Assembly: GCA_032209605.1 (NCBI GenBank) | Contig: JASFXZ010000028.1 | Location: 5,218,941 to 5,282,940, forward strand | Direction of reading: 5' to 3' | DNA: 64,000 bases | From: Mactromeris polynyma | Lineage: Eukaryota; Mollusca; Bivalvia; Venerida; Mactridae | Part shown: positions 37,206-49,433 of the stretch, in pieces | Layout: each line of letters begins with the position of its first letter | Position numbering within the stretch: the first letter of the stretch is position 1 | The notes under the pieces: model-generated | Told to the model about the DNA's origin: nothing | The model's input: only the letters and a program-made list of their open reading frames with translations | Database searches by the model: none | Made by a program: the position numbers and the translations under genes

Positions 37206-38924
37206 GTAAAACATACGCAGTTTATTAAATAGTGTTACCAGTATATAACAAAGACAACAACGTGGAATGTTTAATTGTGCATTTATTTATCTTATCTTAA
37301 TTTTACATTAAAACATATTCAGTTTTTATTAATGTCATGCTTGCACGCACATATTAAGACATAGCGTCTCCAAACAATACACATACATCTCATGTTAAAC
37401 AATTTGTCTAATCATTGCGCTAATCACAGTCAACTTTTCTACCAACTACAATGTCTACAAAGCCAAGACTCAGTTGCATCGATATCATCAATTCCTGCAC
37501 AACTCACGTGGTACCACTTTATTATGCACGATTTGTTTTCACATCGTACAACATTTTATAAACGATGCAAAATTTATCACATTAATCAGAACAGAACAGA
37601 ACATATCGTTTATTACACCCAGGTATATATATACAATTATTCCGCGGACGAATTTTTCAGTGTTTGCTTAACTATTTAATTGTAGGACTGTATATATAGA
37701 TTTTATAGTTTATTATAGTGTTAAACATAAAATATTACAGTACATGTTACAAAGTAAAAAAACATAAAAAAGTTGGCTTACTAGACACTGACTAATTAAC
37801 ACAATATCACAGAATATCTACAATGCAATGTTGTTTGTACTTCAACATTGATAAAATATTGTGAAGTATCGTATATGTAATTAAAACACACAAAATCAAT
37901 TTCGATTTTCGATTTGTATACAAAATGTGACAAATGCAATTAACTTTAATTGAAGGAGAAGGTGGAAGAGCAAAAACTCCATGACATGATACAAACGTAG
38001 CTATACAAATATGTGTTAATGCAATAAACTATTTGTTTGTATTGTAATGTATATATACAGCATGGGGATATAACAGAAAATATTTACATTATAATAATAC
38101 AGTATGATACAGTTCCGATACAAAAGAGAGTTCGTATTTAAGAGAAAATAATTAATTATAACATTCGTAATCATGCAGGATGGATAAGTGTTTAAACATT
38201 CTTATTAATTAATTAGGGAAAGTGGAAAAATATGAAGTTACATTATATCGGATATGTGACTTAAATATGTCATGTTGCGTTCGCGCTATTGGATACAGGT
38301 TGAACAAAAGTTTGTATTACTCAAGAATATAATACATATATATATATGACATCATAACTACATCTGTATTCTTTATATTCTCCTCTCTCTCTCTTATATG
38401 TATTGAATTGAACCTTTAGTATTATAAATGTTACAGTCAACTATCATTCTGTTATTATGATTACCCCGTTATATGTATCTTTGTAATTAATTAATTATTT
38501 ACCTCATTATGTCATGTATTGCATGGAATGAGTGAAATAAACTAATTGAATTGATACAGTTAAAGCGTACATGTTATTTATAACACAAAACATAATCTCC
38601 ACACACAGAAGCTACCCTTATTGGTAATATACCATTGAAAACGTTAGCACACTATGATGACTGGAATAGTGTAATGTACAGTGTTTAACAACATACTGAG
38701 TTTTATTTTGTCAAGATAGATTGGCAATATATCTTTTAAAATATCACACAAAGTATTAGCTTAAAATTGTTCATTAATACAATTGCCTTAAATTATTATT
38801 TGAAATACGTCTTAATATTGACAAACATAAAACAAAACGGCGCTCTGGCGCTTTCAATAGTTTCTCGGTATTGTTATTAATCAAAGGACTTCATCATTAA
38901 TGAAAACAGCAGCTATATACTTAC

Positions 38925-39071
38925 AGAAACATCGGGAACAACATCCAGGAATGACTCCTCGTTTGTGAGTTGCCTCACAGAGTATCCAGGGAATGACTGC
39001 ACAAACACACGCGGGTCACTGATGTATCGGTTAAGATACTTAACCTGACTATGTCCTACGATAAGAGCCAT
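38925..39071 (-). pseudogene. Decayed exon resembling an SGNH-hydrolase-like N-terminus
   Basis: From an ATG at 39071 the minus strand reads MALIVGHSQVKYLNRYISDP then RVCAV. After one base is lost, frame +1 continues PGYSVRQLTNEESFLDVVPD and stops at a consensus donor (TCTG|TAAGT or TTTCT|GTAAGT, 38920-38924). The pattern [AL]IVGHSQ..L followed by an FPGYSVRQL-like block resembles block I of GDSL/SGNH-type hydrolase domains found in many invertebrate repeat-associated genes. It lies in the middle of the 4.3-kb transposon, so it is either captured host sequence or a relic of the element's own coding region. Assignment is by eye. Confidence 0.4.
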
Positions 39072-39897
39072 TTATGCACGATAATTTATATAATATATAA
39101 AATACAAGAGTCACTAACACAAAATCAATTATATGATCAAATTGCGGCTAAATACTATTTAGAACGACATGTAAGTGTATAAATCTTTTGTAAGAATGAA
39201 AGTACAATCAAAAAGTTACTTCGTCAATGACTTAAAAACTTTTAATTTGGTGATTATCGCAGAATACAAACAATTGGACGAGCAAAGAGGCGGTAGCTTC
39301 TAATGTTATTACTTCAAAGGCGAACATGTATAATTGAAAGTGTGACAACACCACAATGGTCACAATTATCTGTTCGCACCTATCATTTGGGCCTATTCAA
39401 TAGTTTCTCTTAAAAGTAACAAATGAAAATTCCATTGTTTTGTCAGATTATATATTTCTTTGATAATTAAATCATTAACACATTAAATAATTATTCAATA
39501 TGATACAATTATTTCCTTATATTACAATATCACAATTACCCATTTCGTTAACATTTTACTCAGATGTTTCAACTCATCGTTTACTTTAATCTTTTACTAA
39601 CTATTTACACGTTTTCATTCATGATTTCATTTATCTTTGTACAGCAAATATTAATTGATGAATATCTTTAATTTGTCGGAAAGCTCACATATAAACAACA
39701 TAAACTAATTGCTTCTGTTTTCTGCACACATAAACTGTGTATGTTTTACATAACAACTTACCGCCGTGTTTTCCGGACCTATACAAATCGAAAATATTTT
39801 TTCGTAAAAACTGCCCGTTTTCAAAGTCACATTCTGATGCGGAAAATGCACCGATTTTCAATAATTTTGTATTTTTGGAAAGCTGAGAGCCGTGTTT

Positions 39898-40640
39898 TTA
39901 CCAACGCTCGGCGTAAATCGTATTTATCACGGGATTTCTTTATTTTTCTATAGGATTTTTCAAGAAAACCTCCTTGTTTTGTGTTTACTGTCATTTCTTT
40001 GAACTTTTCAGGGTTAGATGAACTTCCGGTCACGTGACCACGGAGTAGCCGACGAAATGGGGAGTAATTCCGAACCGTACTGCGATAAACCGATCAAAAA
40101 ACTATTATTTCTGCATGAAATCATATAAACTTGCCAAAAAATCAATAAAACATTTAGAAAAAAACATCAGTCTTGATTAATAAGCACATTTTATGTTATA
40201 CTTTTTTTTATTTTCAAGTGTATCATGACATTTTTCCTATCGAACATATCGGGGATTCGTACTAAAAACATTCGACCCGTACGCACCAAATCTCAATTCA
40301 GAGTAGTCGTTCCTGCTATGCACCTACGTAATCGTGGGGGCCTGGCTTGTTGAACGATATTTCTAATTATACACCAATATTTAAATGAAATATACACCTT
40401 TATATACAACTTCTCGTGTTTTAAAGCACGAAACTATCATTTATTTGTCTTAAAAACTGGAAACTTGGTCCGTGAATATTGACCAAATTAAACTGTTTAT
40501 TCCACATTCAATAAAACGTACTGAGTTAAATTTTCGTTTGTTTTGTATTAAGGTTGCGTCCATTTAATGTTAACAATATTCATTTTCCAAACGGGTGATC
40601 TAACAGGTAATCTACCGTACGCCGAGCGTTGGTACATTTT
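39898..40640. mobile_element. Nested pair of related transposon ends inside the 4.3-kb element
   Basis: 'taccaacgctcggcgta' at about 39898 and its reverse complement 'tacgccgagcgttggta' at about 40617 face each other about 740 bp apart. They resemble the outer ends (ACCAATGCTCGGCG). This is either a nested insertion of a sibling element or duplicated ends. Target duplication not resolved. Confidence 0.5.
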
Positions 40641-41129
40641 TTTGTACACCGCACCAGTTTTACTCGTTCTATTTATAGAACGGCATATTGGTTATACCGC
40701 GATTTTTTCACATGTCAAAAGTCATCGAAGATTACTCAGAGATTGCTTTAGTTTGTGAGCTGTTTACATCAGAAAGTCAGTTGAAACTTTTAATATTGCC
40801 GAATATTTGTTCCGATTTTACGCCGAGCATTGGTCGTAGCACTCTAGATTCTTCTACTTTCGTTTTCAAAACGCTTTAAATTCATTGAATTAAGGAAAAC
40901 AATTTACCAATATGTGTGTCTCTGTTATTTCCTGTTCCGAATTAAAACATTTTTCATGATTATCAATTCGATTTTGATAATTACGCCCGAGAAATGTTTA
41001 ATTCCATGTTCGTAATCGGAGCTAAAATGTCTGCCATTTTGGAATGATAAATGTAAAAATTGTAGTTACTTCCCCTGATAATAATCAAAGCGCTTTAAGC
41101 GTTGGAAGACTGTCGGCTTGATCATCTTT

Positions 41130-41330
41130 GAATATGTGGCTTGACTAGTTTTTGTTATAACTTACTGTTGCTATTCCCGGGCTACATATATACTCCCAAT
41201 ACCTTATATATCAGAGAATTTTTGTTATAATTAACAGTGGTCATCTCCAAGTTACATGATTATATATACTCAATACCTTAAATATCAGAGAAGTTTTTGT
41301 TATAATTTCATACTTCATATGTACTCATAC
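41130..41330 (-). repeat. Three degraded 69-bp minisatellite units, inverse orientation
   Basis: The reverse complement reads 'ggtattgggagtatatatgt', 'agc.cggg.atagc.acagtaa' and 'ataac.aaaa.ttctctgata', matching the 20745-21960 unit. It follows the duplicon B right flank, as the main array follows duplicon A, but in opposite orientation. Confidence 0.7.
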
Positions 41331-41384
41331 GCTATCTTGCCATCTAATACATTTCAAAGATTTTTTAAATTTGATTTGTTATTT

Positions 41385-41640
41385 TAAACATAAACCAAAA
41401 TTTTACTACATAATTATGTTCTAAAAGGCGACGTAGGTTCAAAGGGACAAAATACTAAAACATTTTAATGGATGCACTGATGTTTGTCTTGCACATCCAC
41501 AAAGCGCGTATCATGGTACTTGTATTACCACATTTCATTGCAAGCCCTTGAAACTGATGAAGTTGTTATCCACACAAACTACATATGTTATATATTGGAC
41601 AGACAAACCAATTGCAGGGTGATTCTAGTCTTCACCTTGA
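41385..41640 (-). repeat. Dispersed repeat R3, inverse copy
   Basis: The reverse complement matches 7420-7700 ('gtccaatatataacatatgt', 'aatacaagtaccatgatac', 'gtgcatccattaaaatgttt'). Confidence 0.65.
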
Positions 41641-42599
41641 TAAACATTGTTTGAGGGAGTTTAAATACAAGGCATCAAGTACTACTAGCACCATTATTTT
41701 GTAAAAAATATTTAATTCAACTTCTATCTATTTAGTAATGCTGTCTAGAAAGCAGTGATCAAGAGTTAAAAGCGTAACTCTACATCTACAATTCATGTGT
41801 TGTATAAACATGCTCAGAAACTTAAAGTGAGCAACATCGATCCACTTTTCTTTCAAAACTGCAGTTATGCATAGACCAATAAAAAAGCTCACGGCTAATA
41901 ACAAATAATAATGACCAGATCAGTTAAATATAACTTTATTTTAATTTAAAACGTTTTCTAACACATTCCGTTATACACAGACACAAGCACACACAATAGA
42001 CAATTCGCCATGACATAAGCTCTCTGGCCAAGCTAAAATTGAGGAAGTTTTACCACGCAAAACCTGCAAAACTTTATGTTTCGTATTTATCATCATCAAT
42101 TTCATATGAAATTTTAAGTGACAAATGTACTAAATTTCAATTTATGTGGATTAGAGGTATTATTCTTTGAAAACTTTGGATAAATATTGGGAACTGACAA
42201 AATAATTCAATTCTTGATAAAACCAGAGCTACATTTCGTTGCATTTGTAATTATAATACTTCATTTTTTTATATTTCATTAAGAAGAAAAAATAGCACTT
42301 CGATTTAAAATGTTGCAACAAAATATTTTGTCAATACACTGGTCATTTCTAGAACAGTCACTTTTATCTATATACTACTGTATTTTTATCCATGTTAATA
42401 AATAGATGTTAACTTGACAATGCTTATTGCACAAATAATACATTTATGACATAAATTACAAAAGTTCCATACTTTGAACAGATCATTACATCCATGCTTT
42501 CATACACAATTTTATGAGAAAATGTACTATGTCTGGTCAACCAGACTGAACAGCAATTTGCAGCAAACTGCATAGATCTACATTGTAATAAAAGTACAG
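41641..42599. other. Intergenic interval, nothing recognised
   Basis: AT-rich with no supported coding frame, tandem array or RNA gene. Confidence 0.4.
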
Positions 42600-42785
42600 G
42601 ACCAAAAATATGATGTCAAGGAAGTTTGGTTAAATCTTGAAAATCTTGTTGTTCTAGGTTTTTTGGTTAAATGTTTAAAATCATGTTGTTCAATGTTTTT
42701 AATATCTTTAAATTTCTCCTTACAACAATGGTAGTTACATAATTATTATCATAAATTGTATTCATTTCAATGAAGGCAATATAAA
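42600..42785 (-). repeat. Diverged fragment of the duplicon 3' flank (copy D)
   Basis: 'aaaatatgatgtcaaggaag', 'ttggttaaatcttgaaaatc', 'acaacaatggtagttac' and 'caatgaaggcaa' align with 24620-24760 and 49940-50080, the region downstream of genes B and C. The fragment is more diverged than A, B and C are from each other, which points to an older duplication. Confidence 0.6.
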
Positions 42786-42786
42786 A

Positions 42787-43352
42787 ACAAGAGGACCATA
42801 GTGGCCCTATATCTCTCAGCTGAGTTCATTGCCCTGTTGGCTTCGAGAGAGCCCAAGAGGATTTTCAATGATATGACGTTGTGATCTACCTTTTGACCCA
42901 ACAGGACCCAGTACCACACTTGACTTACATTTTTAAGACAAATATTCTGATCAAGTGTCATGTGGCAAATGCAGCCTCCGAGAATCAACAAGGATTTTCA
43001 ATCATTTGATCCTGTGACCTAGTTTTTGACCTCAGATGACACAGTTTCAATATTGAGCTAGATCTTAATTATTAAGGCAAACATTCTGACCATGTCTCAT
43101 ATAGATCAAGTAAAAAATGTGACATCTGGAGAACAAGGTTTTACTATAATTTGAACTAGTGACCTAATGTTTGACCCCAGATGACCCAGTTTCGAACTTC
43201 GTCTAGATTTCATTGCGACAAACACGCTGACCAAGTTACATGAGATCAGGTAGAGATGTTACCTCTAGAGTGTTAACAGTTTAAATTGTTGACGACAGAA
43301 GACGCAACGGACATAGGACACAGGGCGATCCCAATAGCTCACCTAAAAATGT
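42787..43352 (+). repeat. Dispersed repeat of bivalve type
   Basis: Opens 'aaacaagaggaccatagtgg' and closes 'gacacagggcgatcccaata' 'gctcacct', with internal 'gacctagtttttgacctcag' / 'gacctaatgtttgaccccag' units of about 120 bp. I recognise this architecture from bivalve genomes; the name is not certain. Confidence 0.65.
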
Positions 43353-44009
43353 GTCTTAGAAACAAAAAAGCTTAACATCCTGTTAAAGTTATTCAAGTGT
43401 AATTATAACTAGAACTATTTAAAGACTTCTGCCACACGTTTATGATTTACAACACATATCAAAATGTTCAACTGTCAGGTAGCAGTGACACATACTAATA
43501 GACAATCTCAAGGGTTTGCCAGAATTATATTCATGAACAAAATATTGACTGGCATCAATAATTCAATCACAATTGCCAAACATGTATCCACATGTCCTGT
43601 TGTTTCAGTTATATTTTTAACAACATTTAACACCAGGATGTTTTCACCGTGACTTCTGATCAAACTGCCCTTGCCTTCTTGACACCACATTATACAAAGA
43701 TGGTCAACACTCCAATGGAACTCTTCTCAGCATCGAATAATCTTTCGTCGTCAGTGTCACTAAATAAAAGGAAACAACAAATTTTTAAAGTAATTTTCAC
43801 AAATACATGCATATTTACACGCAGTACATGTAAAAACACACAATATGTACATGTAATATGTCTTTAAAAGGTCTTTTTAGCCCGTTTAAAAAATCACTTT
43901 TGATATGAAAATACCTGTTGATTGAAAACCAAGTTAGCGTTAACCATTGTGTAAGATTTAAGTTATAATATGCTCATTTTTTGTTCATGTGTTTAATTAA
44001 CCAAACAAA

Positions 44010-44872
44010 ACTAGAAATGTGTCCATTAGGACACAGATGCCCCCACTTGCAGCCTTTGTCACAAAAGCAAATGCTATTATTCTGCTCATAGTTTATGAAT
44101 GGGTATCCAAATTACCAAGTGAACAACTGTACTGATTATGGTGATAAGTCAAGGGCCATAACTTTGCTCTTATTGGACACAGGCAAACACCAAACTCCAG
44201 GTGCACAACTATACAGGTTGGTGAACATTCCTGTACAGTTTGGTGAGTATAGCTGATATACTGTTAGAGATATACGCAACACAAAATTGCAAGCTCTGTA
44301 TGCTATATTTTCACTAAATCAAGGGCCATAACTTTGCACTTACTGGGCTCACTGAATTATGAATCCCAAGGTGCAATATAACACATGCTTGTGAACATTT
44401 CTGTAAACTCTGGCTCATATACTTTTGGAGATATGTGCCACACAATAGGTTATATTTTCACTAAGTCAAGGGCCATTACTTTGCACTTTCTTGGTACAGC
44501 CAAACATGAAACCCCAGGTGCACAACTACACATGCTGGTGAACATTCCTGCAAAGTGTAAGGACTGGCTCATATACTTTTGGACTTGGAGATATGAGTGA
44601 CACAAGATTGCATACTCAGTAGGCTATATTTTAACTAAGTCAAGGGCCATAACTTTGCACTTACTGGGTACAGCCAAACATGAAACCCCAGGTGCACAAC
44701 TTCATATATGCTGGTGAACATTCCTGTAAAGTTTAATGACTCTGGCTCATATTATACTTTTGGAGATATGAGTGACACAAGATTTTGTGACGGACGGAAG
44801 TAAGAACGGACAGACGGACAAATCTATACGCCCCCCCCCCCGCCCCCTTCAGAGTGGGGGCATAAAAATATA
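44010..44872 (+). repeat. Dispersed repeat with ~165-180-bp internal tandem units and poly-C
   Basis: 'agtcaagggccataactttg' recurs at about 44147, 44318, 44465 (variant) and 44639, each followed by 'ccaggtgcacaact' and 'ggtgaacattcctg'. It ends 'gacggacggaag', then a pure C run (44829-44840) and 'cagagtgggggcataaaaa'. Another repeat type I associate with bivalves. The 71-codon frame at 44385 belongs to it and is not a gene. Confidence 0.7.
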
Positions 44873-46100
44873 TTTCCTATGGTTAAAACATCACTAAACA
44901 TGCATTTATAAAGAAAGAACTCATAATGTATTAATTTGTTGAAGAAAGATGTTTGAACATCATAAAATTAAATACAAAAATCCAGTTTTTTTAACAATCA
45001 GGCAATTTTACAGGTTTTGACTGCAAGTAATATGGCAAACAAATTTTTTTTCAATCGGTTTTACATTGCAATGGTTCTTATTAAAGATGTTTTAGCCAAT
45101 GTAACAACTATACTGGATAAAGCCAATTCAAACATTTTATGTTCAGATGAGCCGAATATATCTTTAAACAATTTCATGTTAAGTTTATATCTTGCATCGC
45201 TAGTAAGTTCATGACATTTGAGAAATCTTACATTTTGCGTTTTAAATGTACCTTAATTAATATACTTAATATATTTTATTCACCATGATTTTTATCACAT
45301 TTCTCAGTTTCTTACAAAATTGTAAATGGAAAACATAGGCTCCGTAGCTAAGCACTTTAAGCATGGCGAAAACCAAATGAATAAGGCCTACATTAAAAAT
45401 ATGTTTGTTTCCCCTCCCGCGACCCTAGCCCACCAGAGTAGGGTAGGTAGGTAGGGCAGATATTTCTTTTCATAATTTGTTTGCACAAGCTTAAAATGTG
45501 TTCTGTATAGATTTAACATCTTAATAGATATATTTTCATTAGGGTAATGAAAATATTATACTTGTAGCTAAAATCTATTTATCCTTGCTTCTTAGATTTA
45601 TTGATGATGTGACTACTCAACTGACTGGTACCAGCGATTCCAGTTTTTCGTACCCAATAGCTATTGTAGCGCGGGAATATTTGTACCCGGCAATTTTAGC
45701 GAAAAAAATATTTTTTTGGCTAACCTCAATAAAATATTTACGGTAGGGGTAATTTTCAACGGTCGGTCGTGGGAGGTGAAACAAACTATATTTCATTATT
45801 GGCCTTATGCATTATTGAATTTATTCAAATCATATTCGTTAACATTTATGTTCAAAACTTACCCTGATTGTCATCCTGAAATACTCCAATTGCTGCCAAC
45901 ATGGCTGTTTCTACTACAAATAGTAGTTTCAAACAGTAGCAGTAGTTCCATTACACCATTCCAAGCACTTACAATGTGCAATTCTGGGATCTCATATAAT
46001 GTAGATCATATTTCATCTGGACTGAAGTACATGGTCTGTCAAATATGGCTGCAAAAAGAATGACAATTGAGCACTTTGAAGCTACATATAAGAATAGAAC
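44873..46100. other. Intergenic interval, no gene recognised
   Basis: AT-rich; a short 'gggtaggtaggtagggcag' simple stretch lies near 45444. The 115-codon + frame at 45716 has no recognisable domain. Confidence 0.4.
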
Positions 46101-46102
46101 TA

Positions 46103-46290
46103 TAGTCAAACCTGTGTTAAAGACCACCTGCGAACAAAGACCACTATTGCAAAACCTGTCTGCAAAGACCACCAATTTTATCTCCCATCAGACCATTTTC
46201 AATGATATTAATCTGTTAATAGAGACGACCTGTAAACAAAGACCACATTTTGTTGTTCCCATGGGTGGTCTTTACAGACATGTTTGACTG
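46103..46290. mobile_element. 188-bp MITE with TA target duplication
   Basis: The left end is TA|TAGTCAAACCTGTG then TTAAAGACCACC; the right end (reverse complement) is TA|CAGTCAAACATGTC then TGTAAAGACCACCC. TA flanks both ends (46101-46102, 46291-46292). Internal 'acaaagaccac' motifs recur. This looks like a Tc1/mariner-superfamily MITE. The 80-codon + frame over it is incidental. Confidence 0.75.
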
Positions 46291-46854
46291 TAATTAGAAC
46301 TACACTAAACAAAAGTTATAAGTACTGCGATAACATTTTTATGATTGCAATCACTAGCTGATCCAGGCCCTTTAGCAGACAGAAATTGTCATCTAGGTCT
46401 ATTTTAATTGCATTCATATATTTCACAGCAGTCAAACAATCGCTTTGAGAGCACAGTATAAAGTTAAAGAGAAAATACGAAAGGGCTCAGGGCCTCAGGC
46501 CTTTTTCTGTCCATTTTGGGAAATAGACCCTTAATAAATTGGGAAAATTTGCGTCGTTAAATGGGATTTTTTTCTGATTGGGAAAACCCCATATATTTGG
46601 CTTTGGGAATGGGTCAGATAGTCTGACCTCTCCCCCTAGCATCAAGTGGCAAACATTCACTGGCTTGGTGAAAACCAGCAGCTGATACTAAGGAATACTC
46701 CATGACTCTACTTATATCGGACTAAAACCCAAAATGTCAAATAAAGATTTAGAAAAATACAGTACTTCAGGATGAAGAACGGTTCTTTAACACAGATTCT
46801 TACAGCTTAATACAATGTTATGTGAAGTACTGAACACCCTGTTTTCCACAAATT

Positions 46855-47110
46855 TATACAACTCCAAGCTCGACTACAAGACAATACAATTCCAAAATCA
46901 ACTCCAAGACAATACAGTTCCAAAATCAACACTAAACTCAACTCCGAGACAACAAGCTCTTAGCTCAACTCCATGATGATACAGCTTCATGCACAACTCC
47001 AAGACAATAAGGTTCCAAACTCAACTCCAAGACAATAAGGTTCCAAACTCAACTCCAAGACAATACAGCTCCAAGCTCAACTCCACAAGTTCAAGCAAAA
47101 CTCCAAAAGA
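46855..47110. repeat. ~28-bp minisatellite, degenerate, about 8 units
   Basis: The unit is 'caactccaagacaataaggt' plus 'tccaaact'. The three clearest copies are at 46995-47085; flanking copies are diverged ('caactccgagacaacaagct'). Confidence 0.85.
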
Positions 47111-47924
47111 ATATAGGTTCAACCTCAGGAGAATCTTTCATGCATTAAAAAAATGCTCACCTTCAAGATGAACATTCAAAGAAAAAAATTCCAGCATGAA
47201 AGATAATTCTTCGCTCATAACAACTACTGGTTAGTCACTATATCAGTAGGTGCTTAAGAATGAAGCCTCGCAAGTCAACAGGACAGACAATCTTAAATTA
47301 ATTACTGACCTAAAGAAGCTTTGCTGGGCTAATCTTTGACAGGAGAAATATCAAACCACAATCAACATAACGATTGTAAAATTTGTAATGCACAAAAAAA
47401 GCTAGTATCCGTTTTCCAAAATTACATAAAGCAAACAAAAAGATTTAATTAAATCAATCTTACAACTTTCCTTGAAAAACGTCCTATCAACTTAATAGTA
47501 ACAAGTATTAAAGCACAGAGATAGAAGTACTTAGACGGATGACAACGATATTCTTCGTAGTCGTGGACAACGAGACTATAGATACGTATAGCGTTAAAGA
47601 ATAACAACAACAAGAACAATTTTGTTAGCTGACCAACACAAAACGTTTCCTGTACTACAATACACAAAACATCAAGGAACAAACTCAATTAAGAACAAAA
47701 TCAGACCATGCAAAGACCAGACATTCTTGAAATTATTACACTTACACAGTATTTTTACAGTAAGTATCTCGGGGCTATAGAGGGAAGGTGTTTCGGGTAA
47801 TACACAATGCCGAGACCACAATACTTCTAGCAACAATTCACCTGGCAAATTACAATGTCGAAACACTGCTAAACATAAAAAATAAACTTTCAAAAGCAGT
47901 CAAACAATCGCTATTAGAGCACTG
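47111..47924. other. Intergenic interval, no gene recognised
   Basis: AT-rich. 'agcagtcaaacaatcgct.t' followed by 'agttaaagagaaaa' (47896-47943) echoes 46428-46475, a short unexplained shared segment. Confidence 0.35.
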
Positions 47925-48050
47925 CCTAAAGTTAAAGAGAAAAGACTACAGCGCAATGCCCATTGTTTACATAATATTGATAACTAGGTCAGAGTTAAAG
48001 AGAAAAGACTACAGCGCAATACCCATTCAGCCATTGTTTACATAATATCG
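47925..48050 (+). repeat. ~65-bp direct repeat, two units
   Basis: 'gttaaagagaaaagactaca' 'gcgcaat.cccatt' followed by 'gtttacataatat' occurs at about 47932 and 47995, immediately left of the long-inverted-repeat element. Confidence 0.75.
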
Positions 48051-48058
48051 GTCTCCCA

Positions 48059-48657
48059 AATTAGCGACAAGAAGCCACAAGAAGATAAAAAAAGTTGTTT
48101 ATGACTAAATCATGATTAAATATGTATGAAAATATGTTTATCTAGAGTATTTTGAGTGTTATAATACAAAATTATTAATAAATGTAGCTATTATCGGTAC
48201 GCGTAAGAAGATTGCATTGTGTAAACAGAAACAGCAACGGATGCTGTAAAACCCGTCCGATCCGTACCGTTTCGACGGGTTTACTACGTTATATCTATCG
48301 ATTTTTCGTACACCTGTCAAAAAACGGTTTCGGATTCGTACTTAGTTTAGTTCGTATTTTCTTTAGTTTCGTCCACAATCAAACAGTTATAACGAAAATT
48401 ACCATTAAAACTATCATTTGATTGTATTACACTAACGTATAATGATAATCTAATTAAAAATAATGTTAGACAACTTCTACAGTTGGATTTTTACGATGGC
48501 AAAAAAACTTTGTATAGCAACACACACGGAGCAGAAATTAATAATTTTGTTATATAACACTCGAAATACTCTAGATAAACATATTTTCATACATATTTAA
48601 TCATAATTTAGTCATTTTTAATTTCTTGTCGATTCCGTACGCTTCTTGTCGCTAATT
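48059..48657. mobile_element. 599-bp element with ~125-bp terminal inverted repeats
   Basis: The left arm (48059-48182) and right arm (48533-48657) are inverted repeats: AATTAGCGACAAGAAGC.., 'atgattaaatatgtatgaaa', 'atatgtttatctagagtat', 'gagtgttata'. The centre carries dispersed repeat R2 (hairpin 'aaacccgtc..gacgggttt'). No convincing target-site duplication is seen, so the class is open. Confidence 0.65.
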
Positions 48658-49433
48658 AGTGTGACCCATTAATAACTAGGTCAGCACCTTACAAGTTATT
48701 CAACCAAATGATTGGGTAAAGAAAGGATTTGTCGTGTACTATATAAATGTAGCGATTATACTGGCGACTTGAGAACATCAAAATAACCACATTTATATTA
48801 AAAAAATCACAAAATACTTACAGTTCTTGCAAACGGTACGCAGCTCAAAACAAAGATGGCGACCCACTGTTAGCGAAAATTGTGTATCGTTGTTCACGTG
48901 ACAGTTTTCGATCTCAATAACCCTGCTTTATCTCCGTGTTTAATTCAAGATTCTTCCAATTCTTTTAAAGCACACAACTTCGCCGCGTTTCTACAGAAAT
49001 ATTTTAAATCATTTGCTCAACATGTTGGAGTTAATAGGCACTACTTTTAAACGCACAGACGCTACTCCCGCCATTCCCGCCTGGTTCTGAGATTATCTAA
49101 AACGAGGCTCATAACGCAGACAAAATGGACCGTAGGTTCCTCATGTTATGCGAGGTACTGTACTCAAATGTGAAATAGGTGTTTCAGCTCCAAAACTGTA
49201 CAAATAAGATAAACAATATATAACGGACTAAATATCGTCAAGAGTTCACGATTAAAAAGCCGGTTTGATTTCCAGTCCAAATTAGTGATCAACGCAATTC
49301 TAACCGTGTATACGGTTGACTTTATAATTCATACGCGGTTAAATCGGACTAGGTTAAATCGGACTAGGAAAAAAGTAGATCTTACGATGCTTGCTTTGGA
49401 TGTGCGGTACTAAAGACTGCCGGCCTGCGGCCG
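48658..49433. other. Intergenic interval, no gene recognised
   Basis: No supported coding frame. It ends at the hairpin that marks the left edge of duplicon C (49407-49433). Confidence 0.4.

Larger units (their letters stand above)
36541..40844. mobile_element. 4.3-kb DNA transposon with terminal inverted repeats
   Basis: The left end is GAGTGGTACGACCAATGCTC and the right end (reverse complement) GAGTGCTACGACCAATGCTC; both continue GGCG, giving a 24-bp inverted repeat with one mismatch. The site is ..ATACTA|element|TAGATTC.., and duplicon A has the empty site ATACTAGATTC at about 20131. The duplication is TA, or CTAG if the ends are taken one base in; the sequence cannot distinguish these. 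Inside are a long subterminal inverted repeat (37060-37210 against 39760-39890), about three tandem ~185-bp units with 'aaaaacacggcggta' on the left, and a nested pair of ends at 39898 / 40637. No transposase frame is seen, so it is non-autonomous. Confidence 0.88.
24118..41057 (-). repeat. Segmental duplication, copy B (contains gene B)
   Basis: The left edge aligns with copy C (24118 with 49434, at 'agtctaaaaa.ggaaaatgtt') and, further in, with copy A. The right edge of homology with A is near 41057 / 20330 ('tctgccattttggaat'). Copy-specific insertions are a dispersed repeat of about 1 kb in intron 1 (29660-30650) and the 4.3-kb transposon (36541-40844). Confidence 0.85.

Noticed and set aside
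44829..44840. Poly-C run as a regulatory site
   Set aside because: It is the end of a dispersed repeat of a type that carries such a run.
45716..46063. 115-codon + frame
   Set aside because: Composition like surrounding AT-rich DNA, no domain recognised, begins in low-complexity sequence.
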